DNA of 63,100 nt from an uncultured Eubacteriales bacterium (lineage in GTDB: Bacteria; Bacillota; Clostridia; Lachnospirales; Anaerotignaceae): contig CATJUP010000111.1 in assembly GCA_949743655.1 (NCBI GenBank), forward strand, positions 1-63,100. The letters are read 5' to 3'. The notes below the pieces were generated by a model. It saw only the letters and a program-made list of their open reading frames with translations. It was not told the origin of the DNA and searched no databases. Positions within the stretch are counted from its first letter, which is position 1. Every line of letters begins with the position of its first letter. The translations under genes were made by a program, and so were the position numbers. This document shows, one piece after another, positions 21,093 to 30,229 of the stretch.

Positions 21093-22145
21093 ATGAAAAA
21101 AGGGATATTATCAACTATTTTAATTTTAGCGTTGGCAGTTACAGGATGTGGAGCGTCTAATTCATCAACATCTCAATCAGGTTCTTCAAGTAACGGGATA
21201 AGTTCTTCGGCTTCATCTCAAACAGAAGATAAAGTATATAAAATAGGTATATCACAGTTTGCGGAGCATGGTTCGCTTGATAATTGCCGTGAGGGATTTT
21301 TAAAAGGTCTTGCCGAAGAGGGATTTATTGAGGGCGAAAATCTTGAGATTATATATGAGAATGCACAGGCTGATACTGGTACAGCGGGACAAATAGCAAA
21401 CAACTTTGTTTCGGAGAATGTTGATATGATTTGCGCAATAGCTACTCCTTCAGCGGCAAGCGCTTATAACGCCACTATGAAAACAGAAATACCTGTAATT
21501 TATACTGCTATTACAGACCCTGTAATGGCGGGACTTGCTAATGAGGACGGCACACCTGTTGGAAATATAACAGGCACGAGTGATAAACTTCCTGTTGAGG
21601 CACAGCTTGAGATGATAAGAAAAATACTTCCAGATGCTAAAACAATAGGAATACTCTACACAACAAGTGAAGTAAACTCGGAATCGGCTATTAAAGATTA
21701 TGAGGCGCTTGTTGGAAAATATGGTTTTTCACTTGAGACAGTTGGAATAAGCACAATAGCCGATGTACCTCTTGCTATGGATAATATTTTAACTAAAGTT
21801 GATTGTATAACAAATCTTACAGACAATACAGTTGTTCAGGGGCTTGCTACGGAAGTATCAAAAGCTACTGAGGCAAATATACCTGTTTTTGGTTCTGAAA
21901 TAGAGCAGGTTAAAAATGGCTGTCTTGCTGCTGAGGGATTGGAATTTGTAAGTCTTGGAGAGCAAACGGGAAGAATGGCGGCTAAGGTTTTAAGAGGAGA
22001 AAGCAAGGCAAGTGAAATGAAATATGAGCTTATTACAGAGTGCGGTTTATATTTAAACACAGCAGTAGCTGAAAAACTTAATATAACTGTTGACGCTGAT
22101 TATGCCGCTACAGCTGTTGAAACATTTAACACAATAGGAGAGTAA
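21093..22145 (+). CDS. trpX: ABC transporter substrate-binding lipoprotein, TrpX-like (ABC_sub_bind family)
   Basis: Lipobox VTGCG; KIGISQFAEHGSLDNCREGFLKGLAEEGFIEGENLEIIYENAQAD; downstream of the Trp T-box. Confidence 0.85.
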   Translation: MKKGILSTILILALAVTGCGASNSSTSQSGSSSNGISSSASSQTEDKVYKIGISQFAEHGSLDNCREGFLKGLAEEGFIEGENLEIIYENAQADTGTAGQIANNFVSENVDMICAIATPSAASAYNATMKTEIPVIYTAITDPVMAGLANEDGTPVGNITGTSDKLPVEAQLEMIRKILPDAKTIGILYTTSEVNSESAIKDYEALVGKYGFSLETVGISTIADVPLAMDNILTKVDCITNLTDNTVVQGLATEVSKATEANIPVFGSEIEQVKNGCLAAEGLEFVSLGEQTGRMAAKVLRGESKASEMKYELITECGLYLNTAVAEKLNITVDADYAATAVETFNTIGE

Positions 22146-22178
22146 TTAATTTTTTAAATAAAAGGGGAGACAAAAGAT

Positions 22179-23063
22179 ATGGGTATACTGATAGGTGTGC
22201 TTGAACAAGGGTTTATATACGGAATAATGGCTCTTGGAGTTTATATAACTTATAAAATACTGGATTTTCCAGACCTTACAACTGACGGAAGTTTTCCGGC
22301 TGGGGCGGCTGTAACGGCTGTTATGCTTACGGCAGGAGTAAACCCATATCTTGCTTTAATTGTATCATTTGGTGTTGGAATGTTTGTTGGCATGCTTACT
22401 GGAATTATACACGTTAAATTTAAGGTAAGAGACCTTTTAAGCGGGATTATAATGATGACTGCTCTTTACAGTATAAATCTTAGAATTGCTGGAAAAGCCA
22501 ATGTTCCGCTTTTTAACCAAAGCACTGTTTTTGACAATGCTGTTTTAAATTCTATATTTCCAGTAACATTAAGCGCTTATCAAACAGTTATTATAGCTTT
22601 TGTATTAGCTATTGTATCAAAATTAGCTCTTGACGCTTATCTTAATACCAAAAGCGGTTTTCTTTTGAGAGCCGTTGGAAATAATGAAACACTTGTTACT
22701 AATTTGGCTAAAGATATTGGGCTTGTTAAAATAGTGGGGCTTGCGATAGCTAATGGTCTTGTTGCCATGAGTGGCTCGATAATGTGCCAGCAGCAAAGGT
22801 TTTTTGATATATCAATGGGTACAGGTACTGTTGTTATAGGTCTTGCTAATGTAATAATAGGCACTAATGTTTTTAAGAATGTATCTTTTGTTAAAGCTAC
22901 AAGTGCTGTAATAATAGGTTCTGTTTTGTATAAAGGCTGTGTGGCTTTAGCAATATCACAAGGTATGAGTGCTACTGACATGAAATTTATAACAGCGTTT
23001 TTATTCCTTATAATACTTATAATAACTATGGACAGGAAAAAGAAGGTGAAAAAAAGTGCTTGA
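22179..23063 (+). CDS. trpY: ABC transporter permease, TrpY-like
   Basis: Polytopic; GIMALGVYITYKILDFPDLTTDGSFPAGAAVTA. Confidence 0.85.
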   Translation: MGILIGVLEQGFIYGIMALGVYITYKILDFPDLTTDGSFPAGAAVTAVMLTAGVNPYLALIVSFGVGMFVGMLTGIIHVKFKVRDLLSGIIMMTALYSINLRIAGKANVPLFNQSTVFDNAVLNSIFPVTLSAYQTVIIAFVLAIVSKLALDAYLNTKSGFLLRAVGNNETLVTNLAKDIGLVKIVGLAIANGLVAMSGSIMCQQQRFFDISMGTGTVVIGLANVIIGTNVFKNVSFVKATSAVIIGSVLYKGCVALAISQGMSATDMKFITAFLFLIILIITMDRKKKVKKSA

Positions 23064-23829
23064 GCTTAAGAACATTGACAAATATTATAACATAGGTACT
23101 ATAAATGAAATGTGTCTTTTTAAAGGATTTAATATAAATATAAATGATGGTGAATTTGTATCTGTTGTGGGCTCTAACGGTTCGGGTAAAACATCAATGC
23201 TTAATATTATATGCGGAAGTGCATATGTTGACGGCGGCGAAATAATAATGAATGGTGAGAACATAACTCAAAAAAAGGAGTATTTAAGGTATAAAGATAT
23301 AGGAAGGGTTTATCAAGACCCATCAATGGGTACTTGCCCTGATATGACTATACTTGAGAACATGGCTATAGCTGACAATAAGGCTAAAAAATATAATTTA
23401 AGGCTTGGAATAACAAAAAGCCGTGTAAATTTTTATAAAGAGCAGTTAAAAAGACTAAATTTGGGGCTTGAGGACAAACTGCATGTAAAAGTGGGCGCTC
23501 TCTCGGGAGGGCAAAGACAGGCTATGGCGCTTTTAATGGCTACAATGACACCTATAAAATTTCTTATACTTGATGAGCATACAGCGGCACTTGACCCAAA
23601 AACAGCCGACCTTATAATGGAACTTACAGACTCTATTGTAAAAGAAAAAAATATAACGACAGTTATGGTTACACATAATTTGAGGTATGCTGTTGAGTAT
23701 GGCAGCAGACTTATAATGATGCACAAAGGCGATATTGTTATTGATAAAGCCGGTTATGAAAAACAAAACACAGGTGTAAACGACATACTTGCTCTGTTTA
23801 ATGAAATAAGTATTGAGTGCGGAAACTAA
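23056..23829 (+). CDS. trpZ: ABC transporter ATP-binding protein, TrpZ-like
   Basis: VGSNGSGKTSML, LSGGQRQAMALLMATM, ILDEHTAALDPKTA; overlaps the permease by 8 bp. Confidence 0.88.
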   Translation: MLELKNIDKYYNIGTINEMCLFKGFNININDGEFVSVVGSNGSGKTSMLNIICGSAYVDGGEIIMNGENITQKKEYLRYKDIGRVYQDPSMGTCPDMTILENMAIADNKAKKYNLRLGITKSRVNFYKEQLKRLNLGLEDKLHVKVGALSGGQRQAMALLMATMTPIKFLILDEHTAALDPKTADLIMELTDSIVKEKNITTVMVTHNLRYAVEYGSRLIMMHKGDIVIDKAGYEKQNTGVNDILALFNEISIECGN

Positions 23830-23888
23830 TGTGACTACGCTCGCTTTATTGAAACAAATTAGGGCAAATAAATTTATAAATTTAAATC

Positions 23889-23920
23889 AACCACGCATAC
23901 TGCGTGGTTGTAATTATTTT
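23889..23920. terminator. Terminator between convergent genes
   Basis: aaccacgca tac tgcgtggtt. Confidence 0.7.
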
Positions 23921-26123
23921 ATTTAAACAAACTAATTATAGAGTTAAACAGTTTTTTAAATACGCTTATAATTCTTGTAAATATTGTTCCCGATGCCTCT
24001 ATATCTTCATTTATATCTGGTGCTTCTGTATCATCATTGTGTTTAATTTCATCAGTCCTTAAAATAATTTGTATATTTTGAGGACTTTCATTTTGAGCTG
24101 ATGTAAACGACAGCGGCGGAAGGCTTGAGTCTATATTAAGTGCGTTATTGTCTTCTCCTGTATATTCGTCCCATTTTTGTTCGGCAAGTTCTTTTATTGT
24201 ATCTTTGGAATTTTTTATAACATCTGTTTGAGAAAGAGCTGTTATTGACTGTAAAAGTGAGTCTATAACTCCGTTTAAAGTTTCATCAGTGCCGCTATTA
24301 AAATCTTCGCCGGCATTTTGCAACATATCCTTTAATTTTGACATAAAGTTTTTTAATGTTATTACGCTGTTGTTTGTTTTTTCAACAGTAGTTTTGCTGT
24401 CAGATATAAGTTTTTCTAATTCGCTTTTATATTTATTTGCGGTGTCAACAGTCTTATTTATCGACTCAAGTGTGGTTTGAGATTTTTGGCTCGCGTCAGA
24501 AATTATATTTGTTAATTCGCTTGAGTTTGACAAAATATTATGAAAATCATCGCTATGAGAGTATATATTGTTTATAATATTTTGTGACAATTTTGATAAA
24601 TCAGATAAATCCGCTGAAAGCTGTGTAATATCAAAATTGTTTGGTTTGTTGTCGTAATCGGCTATAAGTCCGCATATATTGCCTACGTTATTACTTAAAG
24701 CGCTTAAATCTGAAGACAGATACTGTATTGAGTAAAGCACTGCCCATATACCGCCAGAGTTTACATCACCTTCTCCAAACGAGTTCATAAGATTGTCTGA
24801 AATATATCTCACATTACCATCGCTTGATAAAGTGTCAAGAGATGTTGCTAAATTTTTGCTTGCGGATGATAAGCCTTTTAAATAAGCATTTAGAGAGTCT
24901 TTATTTTTTGACAGTTTGTCAAGATTACTTGAAAGGCTTTCAAGTGTTTTGTTCCATTTTTCGCTGTCTTCATCGGCTGTAGTAAGCAATTCATCAATGG
25001 CATCTATATCGGTTTTTATATTTTCGGAAACTTCTTTTATATCCTCAAGTGTAGATGTAAAATATTGTATAGAGTCATTTACGGTGTTTAAATCTCTATT
25101 TATGTCATTTACGGCGTTTATTGCAGTATCAAAATGCCCGTTGTATTTTTCGAGAGACTCGCTTAACTCACCCATGGCGTTTAAAGCGCTGTCAGCCTCG
25201 GTATAAAGAGCGCCTTTTGAGTTTTGTATTGTCTCACGCGCGATATTTATTTTATTTAAGCCTTCGGATGTATTGTAAAAACTGTCCTGCATTCCGTTAA
25301 GTGTGTCAAGTATTATGTCTAAGCTGTCACTTATAGCGTCAGCAGAGTCCTCAACATCGTTTTTAGCATCTCTTAAATCGTTTATTTTTTCGGTTTGGCT
25401 CATTGTGGCAGGATGAATTGTAAATATAATACCATTAAACTCAAAATCCTCAGAACCTATTTGTATTGTAAAGTTGCCTTCTTCTCCAGGAAGAGCGAAA
25501 AACATTATTGTTTTAAGGCTTCCTAATGTTATTATCTGACTTCCTGGGGCTGATACGCTCAAAATATCGTCTGTATCAACTATACATGAAGCCTCAAGTA
25601 TGAGATTGTTTTTGTAGTATTCAATGGCGTTTTCGTTTGGTTTTACATTAATATTTATTTCAATTAAGCCGCTTTTTCCCAATATTGCCTCGGCTTTTGA
25701 AGGTACTCCGTTTAATTTATAGCTAACATCAAAATCCCATGGAAGAACTGATATAAGTTCGGGTTCTTTACCCTCAAAATAAAACCTTTTTGGCAATGAG
25801 GCGCTTTTTGAAAAGTCGAACACCACATTTTGCTCATATTTTTCAAATGGCGTGTAGTCTGTCATATTAATAACATCGTCATAATTTCCATAGTCAGTTA
25901 TTTGAGTGTTGCCGTTAAGGCTGTAGCTTTTTACAATGCTTGTTTTGGTGGTTGTTCCATAATGGTCAAGATTTATATAAAGTGTTTCATCATATGTAGC
26001 TTGCGGAACGGCGGCTAATGTTTGCGCAGTAATTAAAAAAACTAAAAATATTGACATATATATAGTTTTAGTTTTTATAGTTTTAGTTTTTATAGTTTTG
26101 GCTTTTGCTATTTTGATTTTCAT
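23919..26123 (-). CDS. Secreted/membrane-associated long coiled-coil protein (MMPL partner), unknown function
   Basis: 734 aa; signal peptide after a Lys/Thr-rich N-terminus; long predicted coiled coil; amphipathic hydrophobic C-terminus. Confidence 0.75.
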   Translation of the reverse strand: MKIKIAKAKTIKTKTIKTKTIYMSIFLVFLITAQTLAAVPQATYDETLYINLDHYGTTTKTSIVKSYSLNGNTQITDYGNYDDVINMTDYTPFEKYEQNVVFDFSKSASLPKRFYFEGKEPELISVLPWDFDVSYKLNGVPSKAEAILGKSGLIEININVKPNENAIEYYKNNLILEASCIVDTDDILSVSAPGSQIITLGSLKTIMFFALPGEEGNFTIQIGSEDFEFNGIIFTIHPATMSQTEKINDLRDAKNDVEDSADAISDSLDIILDTLNGMQDSFYNTSEGLNKINIARETIQNSKGALYTEADSALNAMGELSESLEKYNGHFDTAINAVNDINRDLNTVNDSIQYFTSTLEDIKEVSENIKTDIDAIDELLTTADEDSEKWNKTLESLSSNLDKLSKNKDSLNAYLKGLSSASKNLATSLDTLSSDGNVRYISDNLMNSFGEGDVNSGGIWAVLYSIQYLSSDLSALSNNVGNICGLIADYDNKPNNFDITQLSADLSDLSKLSQNIINNIYSHSDDFHNILSNSSELTNIISDASQKSQTTLESINKTVDTANKYKSELEKLISDSKTTVEKTNNSVITLKNFMSKLKDMLQNAGEDFNSGTDETLNGVIDSLLQSITALSQTDVIKNSKDTIKELAEQKWDEYTGEDNNALNIDSSLPPLSFTSAQNESPQNIQIILRTDEIKHNDDTEAPDINEDIEASGTIFTRIISVFKKLFNSIISLFK
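26062..26106. repeat. Three tandem copies of a 15-bp unit within the N-terminal coding region
   Basis: atagttttagttttt x2 plus atagttttggctttt. Confidence 0.85.
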
Positions 26124-26142
26124 TGTTTTTCATCTCCTAAAT

Positions 26143-28293
26143 TTAAGCGGTTTTGCTGATTTTAGCAGCGGAATTTGGTTTAACTTTTTGTGAGTTCTGT
26201 TTGTTTATGCGTTTTAATATTATTTTGTCAAAAAGAGACAAAAGCGCCGGAAGGAGTACCAAAACAAGTGTCATGCTTAAAAGTGTACCCCTGCCAACAA
26301 AATGACCTACCTGTGATATTATACGAATACTGCTTGTTATATAAATTATATATCCCACAACCATAAGTATAGAGCCTGATGTTAATATAGAAAGAGAGCT
26401 TTTTGATATTGCTTTTAAAGCTGCCTCTTTGCTGTTTGTGCAGTCTTTACGCATAAGTATATAATTGTTTGTCATAAGTATTGAGTAATCCACAGTGGCG
26501 CCAAGCTGTATGCAGCCTACTATTATATAGCCTATATACATTACGTTTTCGCCTTGTATGTAAGGTATAGCCATATTTAAAAATGTAGCAAGCTCTATAG
26601 GTATTATTATAAGTATAGGCACACTTATTGTTTTAAATGTGAACATTACAACAATAGCAACACCTATTATGGATAAAAGAGATACTTTGTTATAGTCATC
26701 GGTAAGTATATTTTTTATATCAACTGCTGTAGGCGTAAGACCTATAACGTATGAGTCTTCTGGATAATATCTCTCTACAGTTTTGGTTATTGTGGAGCTG
26801 CAAGTAAATGAATAGTCACTTTCCTCAGTATTTTTCATTGATATTATAATTCTTGAATAGTCGTCAGTTTTAAAATTCTCGGTTATATTTTTTGGTAAAA
26901 AGTCTTGCGGTATACCTTTAGGCAAAGTACCCGAAAGTGATAAAGCGTAATTTACAAAACCTAAGTCGCTAATGTCATCTGTAAGCTCTCTTTCTTTAAC
27001 TTCAAATCCGTTGGGAACAATGGCAAGTATTATATTTGACTTTCCAAAAACAGCGTCTATTTCGCGGGCATCGTCATATACTTTTGTTCCCGGACCGGCG
27101 CCCATAGCCTCATCACCAAATTTAAACTTGTTCATTCCTTGGGCTACAAAGCATGGTAAAGCTATAAAAGCGCATAATATAATTATTGGCACATGTACTT
27201 TAAAAACAGATTTAGCAAATTTATTAAATGGTGGTACAAATGGTCTGTGCTGATATTTTTCTATAATATTGTTAAAGTGCAGTATAAGCGCTGGCATAAG
27301 AAATATTACTGTAAATAGTGAGCAAATAACGCCTTTTGAAAGTACAAAACCCATGTCGCTTCCTATTTCAAAATTCATAAAAGCCATTACTATAAAACCT
27401 ACTATTGTTGTAGCGCCGCTTGACAGTACAGAAGTACATGCTTCTTTTATAGCTAATTTCATTGCTGTTTCCATATCATAGCCTTTGTCGCGGTAGGATT
27501 TGAATGTGTGAAGTATAAATATTGAATAATCCATTGACACTGCTAACTGTAGTATTGCCGATATTGAGAATGTAAAAAATGATATTTCACCAAATATTAT
27601 ATTAGTGCCCATATTTATAACAATGGCTATACCCATTACAAATATAAAAAGCACTGGTTCAAACCATGATTCGGTTGTAAGAGCCAATATTATTGATGTT
27701 ACAACGAGTGTAAGTAATACCGATACAGAAAGCTCTTTCATTACCGACTGCTGACGTTCTTTATTGGCTATAGCACTGCCTGTAAAGCAAGCGTCATCTC
27801 CAGCTATATCATATATTTGGTCAACGGCATGACGTGTTTTGGGGTCATAACTGCCTTCATCAAAAACAACCTCCATAACCGCGTTTTTATCTTTATAAAA
27901 TGTATTGCCTTTGCCTATAAGGCTGTTAAAATCATTAAGTGAGTTTTGGACGAATGAGTCCGCCATATACGCGTCAGTTACGCTATCTGGACCTATTACT
28001 ATTGACACACCGTCAAGCTCGGATATTTTTTGGCGTATATCTTTAGCATCGTGTATTGACACGTTTTTTAGCATTATACGTGCCAAACCAGGATAACCAA
28101 ACTCCTCCTCCATAATATCGAGGGCTTGTTTTGTGGGTGCAAACTCGGGCAAATATGTGCTTAAATCATAATTTATGCCAACAAAAGGTATGCACATTAT
28201 ACTTAAAAGCACAACTATAACAAACAGTTTTTCTATAGTTCTACCTTTAGTTACTATAATATGTATTATTGTGTCGAAAGTTAATTTTTTCAT
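26143..28293 (-). CDS. MMPL family RND transporter
   Basis: 716 aa; two 6-TM blocks, STLIPEF-like N-terminus, SMDYSIFILHTFK and TVDYSILMTNNYI motifs. Confidence 0.92.
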   Translation of the reverse strand: MKKLTFDTIIHIIVTKGRTIEKLFVIVVLLSIMCIPFVGINYDLSTYLPEFAPTKQALDIMEEEFGYPGLARIMLKNVSIHDAKDIRQKISELDGVSIVIGPDSVTDAYMADSFVQNSLNDFNSLIGKGNTFYKDKNAVMEVVFDEGSYDPKTRHAVDQIYDIAGDDACFTGSAIANKERQQSVMKELSVSVLLTLVVTSIILALTTESWFEPVLFIFVMGIAIVINMGTNIIFGEISFFTFSISAILQLAVSMDYSIFILHTFKSYRDKGYDMETAMKLAIKEACTSVLSSGATTIVGFIVMAFMNFEIGSDMGFVLSKGVICSLFTVIFLMPALILHFNNIIEKYQHRPFVPPFNKFAKSVFKVHVPIIILCAFIALPCFVAQGMNKFKFGDEAMGAGPGTKVYDDAREIDAVFGKSNIILAIVPNGFEVKERELTDDISDLGFVNYALSLSGTLPKGIPQDFLPKNITENFKTDDYSRIIISMKNTEESDYSFTCSSTITKTVERYYPEDSYVIGLTPTAVDIKNILTDDYNKVSLLSIIGVAIVVMFTFKTISVPILIIIPIELATFLNMAIPYIQGENVMYIGYIIVGCIQLGATVDYSILMTNNYILMRKDCTNSKEAALKAISKSSLSILTSGSILMVVGYIIYITSSIRIISQVGHFVGRGTLLSMTLVLVLLPALLSLFDKIILKRINKQNSQKVKPNSAAKISKTA

Positions 28294-28390
28294 TATTTCC
28301 TCCGTTTTTCAACATTAGATTGATTTATAAACATATTTATATTATAATTCATAGTGTTGTTTTATACAATAATCAATTTATATATATAAA

Positions 28391-28404
28391 GTTTATTAAT
28401 AAAC
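28391..28404. promoter_or_regulatory. Candidate TetR operator palindrome
   Basis: gtttattaataaac, perfect 14-bp palindrome in the divergent intergenic region. Confidence 0.45.
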
Positions 28405-28445
28405 AAAATTATGGTTTTAGTTCATTATTTTAGGAGGTTTGATTT

Positions 28446-29027
28446 ATGGATAATACTAAAGAGGACAGAAGAATAAGACGTACTAAAAGAACGCTTAAAC
28501 ATGCCCTTACACAGCTTATGTACGAAAAGGAGTTTAAAGACATTACAGTAAAAGATATAACTGAAAGAGCAGATTTAAACAGAGGTACTTTTTATTTGCA
28601 TTATACAGATACTTATGACATACTCAACAAAATAGAAAATGAGATATTAGAAAATATACAGAAAATGGTTGACGAGTATTTTAAAACATCTTATGACGGA
28701 AATGATACAGTTTCACTTTTGCTCAAGCCTGTAGCGGAGTATATAGCCGAAAATGCTGATGTGTGTAGATGTTTTATAAATAACAAAGCGTCTTCAGATT
28801 TTATAGAAAAACTTCAAAACTTAATCTTTAGCAACTGTTCGAATATTATAAAACGCAAACATGGTTTTAAAGAGAGCGACAATTATAATTATTATTTAAG
28901 TTTTGTTACTTATGGTATAATAGGTGTATTAAAAAAGTGGCTTGAAACAGTCGAAACAGCGGGAACACAAAATATTGTAGAGCTTGTTGACAGGGTTGTT
29001 AATTTATCAATAGTGGCTGTAAAATAG
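28446..29027 (+). CDS. TetR/AcrR family regulator
   Basis: KRTLKHALTQLMYEKEFKDITVKDITERADLNRGTFYLHYTDTYDIL. Confidence 0.94.
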   Translation: MDNTKEDRRIRRTKRTLKHALTQLMYEKEFKDITVKDITERADLNRGTFYLHYTDTYDILNKIENEILENIQKMVDEYFKTSYDGNDTVSLLLKPVAEYIAENADVCRCFINNKASSDFIEKLQNLIFSNCSNIIKRKHGFKESDNYNYYLSFVTYGIIGVLKKWLETVETAGTQNIVELVDRVVNLSIVAVK

Positions 29028-29094
29028 ACAGTTTTAAAAGTATGACTTTGGATTTTGAGAACAAAGTTTTATGAAAAATAGGGGATGATAAGTT

Positions 29095-29658
29095 TTGGAA
29101 CTTTTGGAGTTGTTTTTAACATTCGCTAAAATGGGCGTGGTTACTTTTGGCGGAGGATATGCTATGCTGCCAATACTTCAAAGAACGGTTGTAAATGAAA
29201 AGCATTGGGCTACTGAGGAAGAACTTTTGGATTATTACGCTATTGGTCAGTGTACACCAGGAGTAATAGCTGTAAACACTGCTACTTTTGTAGGCTACAA
29301 AAATAAAGGCATTTTGGGTGGAATAGCGGCTACACTTGGAGTGGTATTTCCGTCAATAGTTATAATAGGAATTATAGCGGCTTTCCTTAAAAATTTTGCC
29401 CATTTGACTTTTGTACAGCACGCTTTTGGAGGTATAAGGGTATGTGTGGGCGCGCTTATATTAAACGCTTTTATTAAATTATTAAGTGGTTCGGTAAAGG
29501 GTAAAATAACTGGCGCTATTGTTGTTGTGTCATGCTTGTTATCAATATTTACTGATATATCATCGGTTACAATGGTAATAGCTACTGGAATTTTAGGTTT
29601 TATTTTTGCAGGAAGAATACAAAATATAGAAAGTGCAAAAAAGGACGGTGAAAAATAA
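29095..29658 (+). CDS. Chromate transporter, short-chain (ChrA half)
   Basis: FAKMGVVTFGGGYAMLPILQ; YAIGQCTPGVIAVNTATFVGY. Confidence 0.93.
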   Translation: MELLELFLTFAKMGVVTFGGGYAMLPILQRTVVNEKHWATEEELLDYYAIGQCTPGVIAVNTATFVGYKNKGILGGIAATLGVVFPSIVIIGIIAAFLKNFAHLTFVQHAFGGIRVCVGALILNAFIKLLSGSVKGKITGAIVVVSCLLSIFTDISSVTMVIATGILGFIFAGRIQNIESAKKDGEK

Positions 29659-29660
29659 CA

Positions 29661-30212
29661 ATGCTTATACTGCTTTATATTGAGTTTTTTAAAATAGGTC
29701 TTTTCGCCGTTGGAGGAGGACTTGCAACACTTCCTTTTTTGTATGATTTGGCAGCTAAATACACATGGCTTACAAATGGCATGATTGGCGACATGATTGC
29801 TATTTCGGAGTCTACACCAGGACCTATGGGCGTAAATATGGCTACTTATGTTGGATTTCAAAACAGTGGTGTAATAGGCTGTTTTGTGGCTACGCTTGGG
29901 CTTATAACTCCGTCTGTTATAATAATTATTATAGTGGCAAACACACTTGCTAAATTTAAAGAAAGTGAGCTCGTTAAAAATGTATTTTATGTACTTAGAC
30001 CAATGGCTACTGGGCTTATAGCAGCGGCGGGTATATCGGTTATAGTACTTGCTATATTTGGAACCGCTGTTTCGGATTTTTCGGTAAGCGGTTTTAGTTT
30101 AAAAGCATTTGTGCTTTTTGTGGCTATATTTATATTTATTAAAAAAACAAAATTTCATCCTATTGTGGCTATAGCCATAAGTGGTGTTGTTGGAGTGTTA
30201 TTAAATTTTTAA
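29661..30212 (+). CDS. Chromate transporter, short-chain (second ChrA half)
   Basis: FFKIGLFAVGGGLATLPFL; ISESTPGPMGVNMATYVGF. Confidence 0.92.
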   Translation: MLILLYIEFFKIGLFAVGGGLATLPFLYDLAAKYTWLTNGMIGDMIAISESTPGPMGVNMATYVGFQNSGVIGCFVATLGLITPSVIIIIIVANTLAKFKESELVKNVFYVLRPMATGLIAAAGISVIVLAIFGTAVSDFSVSGFSLKAFVLFVAIFIFIKKTKFHPIVAIAISGVVGVLLNF

Positions 30213-30229
30213 TATAAGGAGTGTGTACA

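Noticed and set aside
29295-29861. 188-aa minus-strand ORF
   Set aside because: Antisense to both ChrA halves, which are strongly supported.
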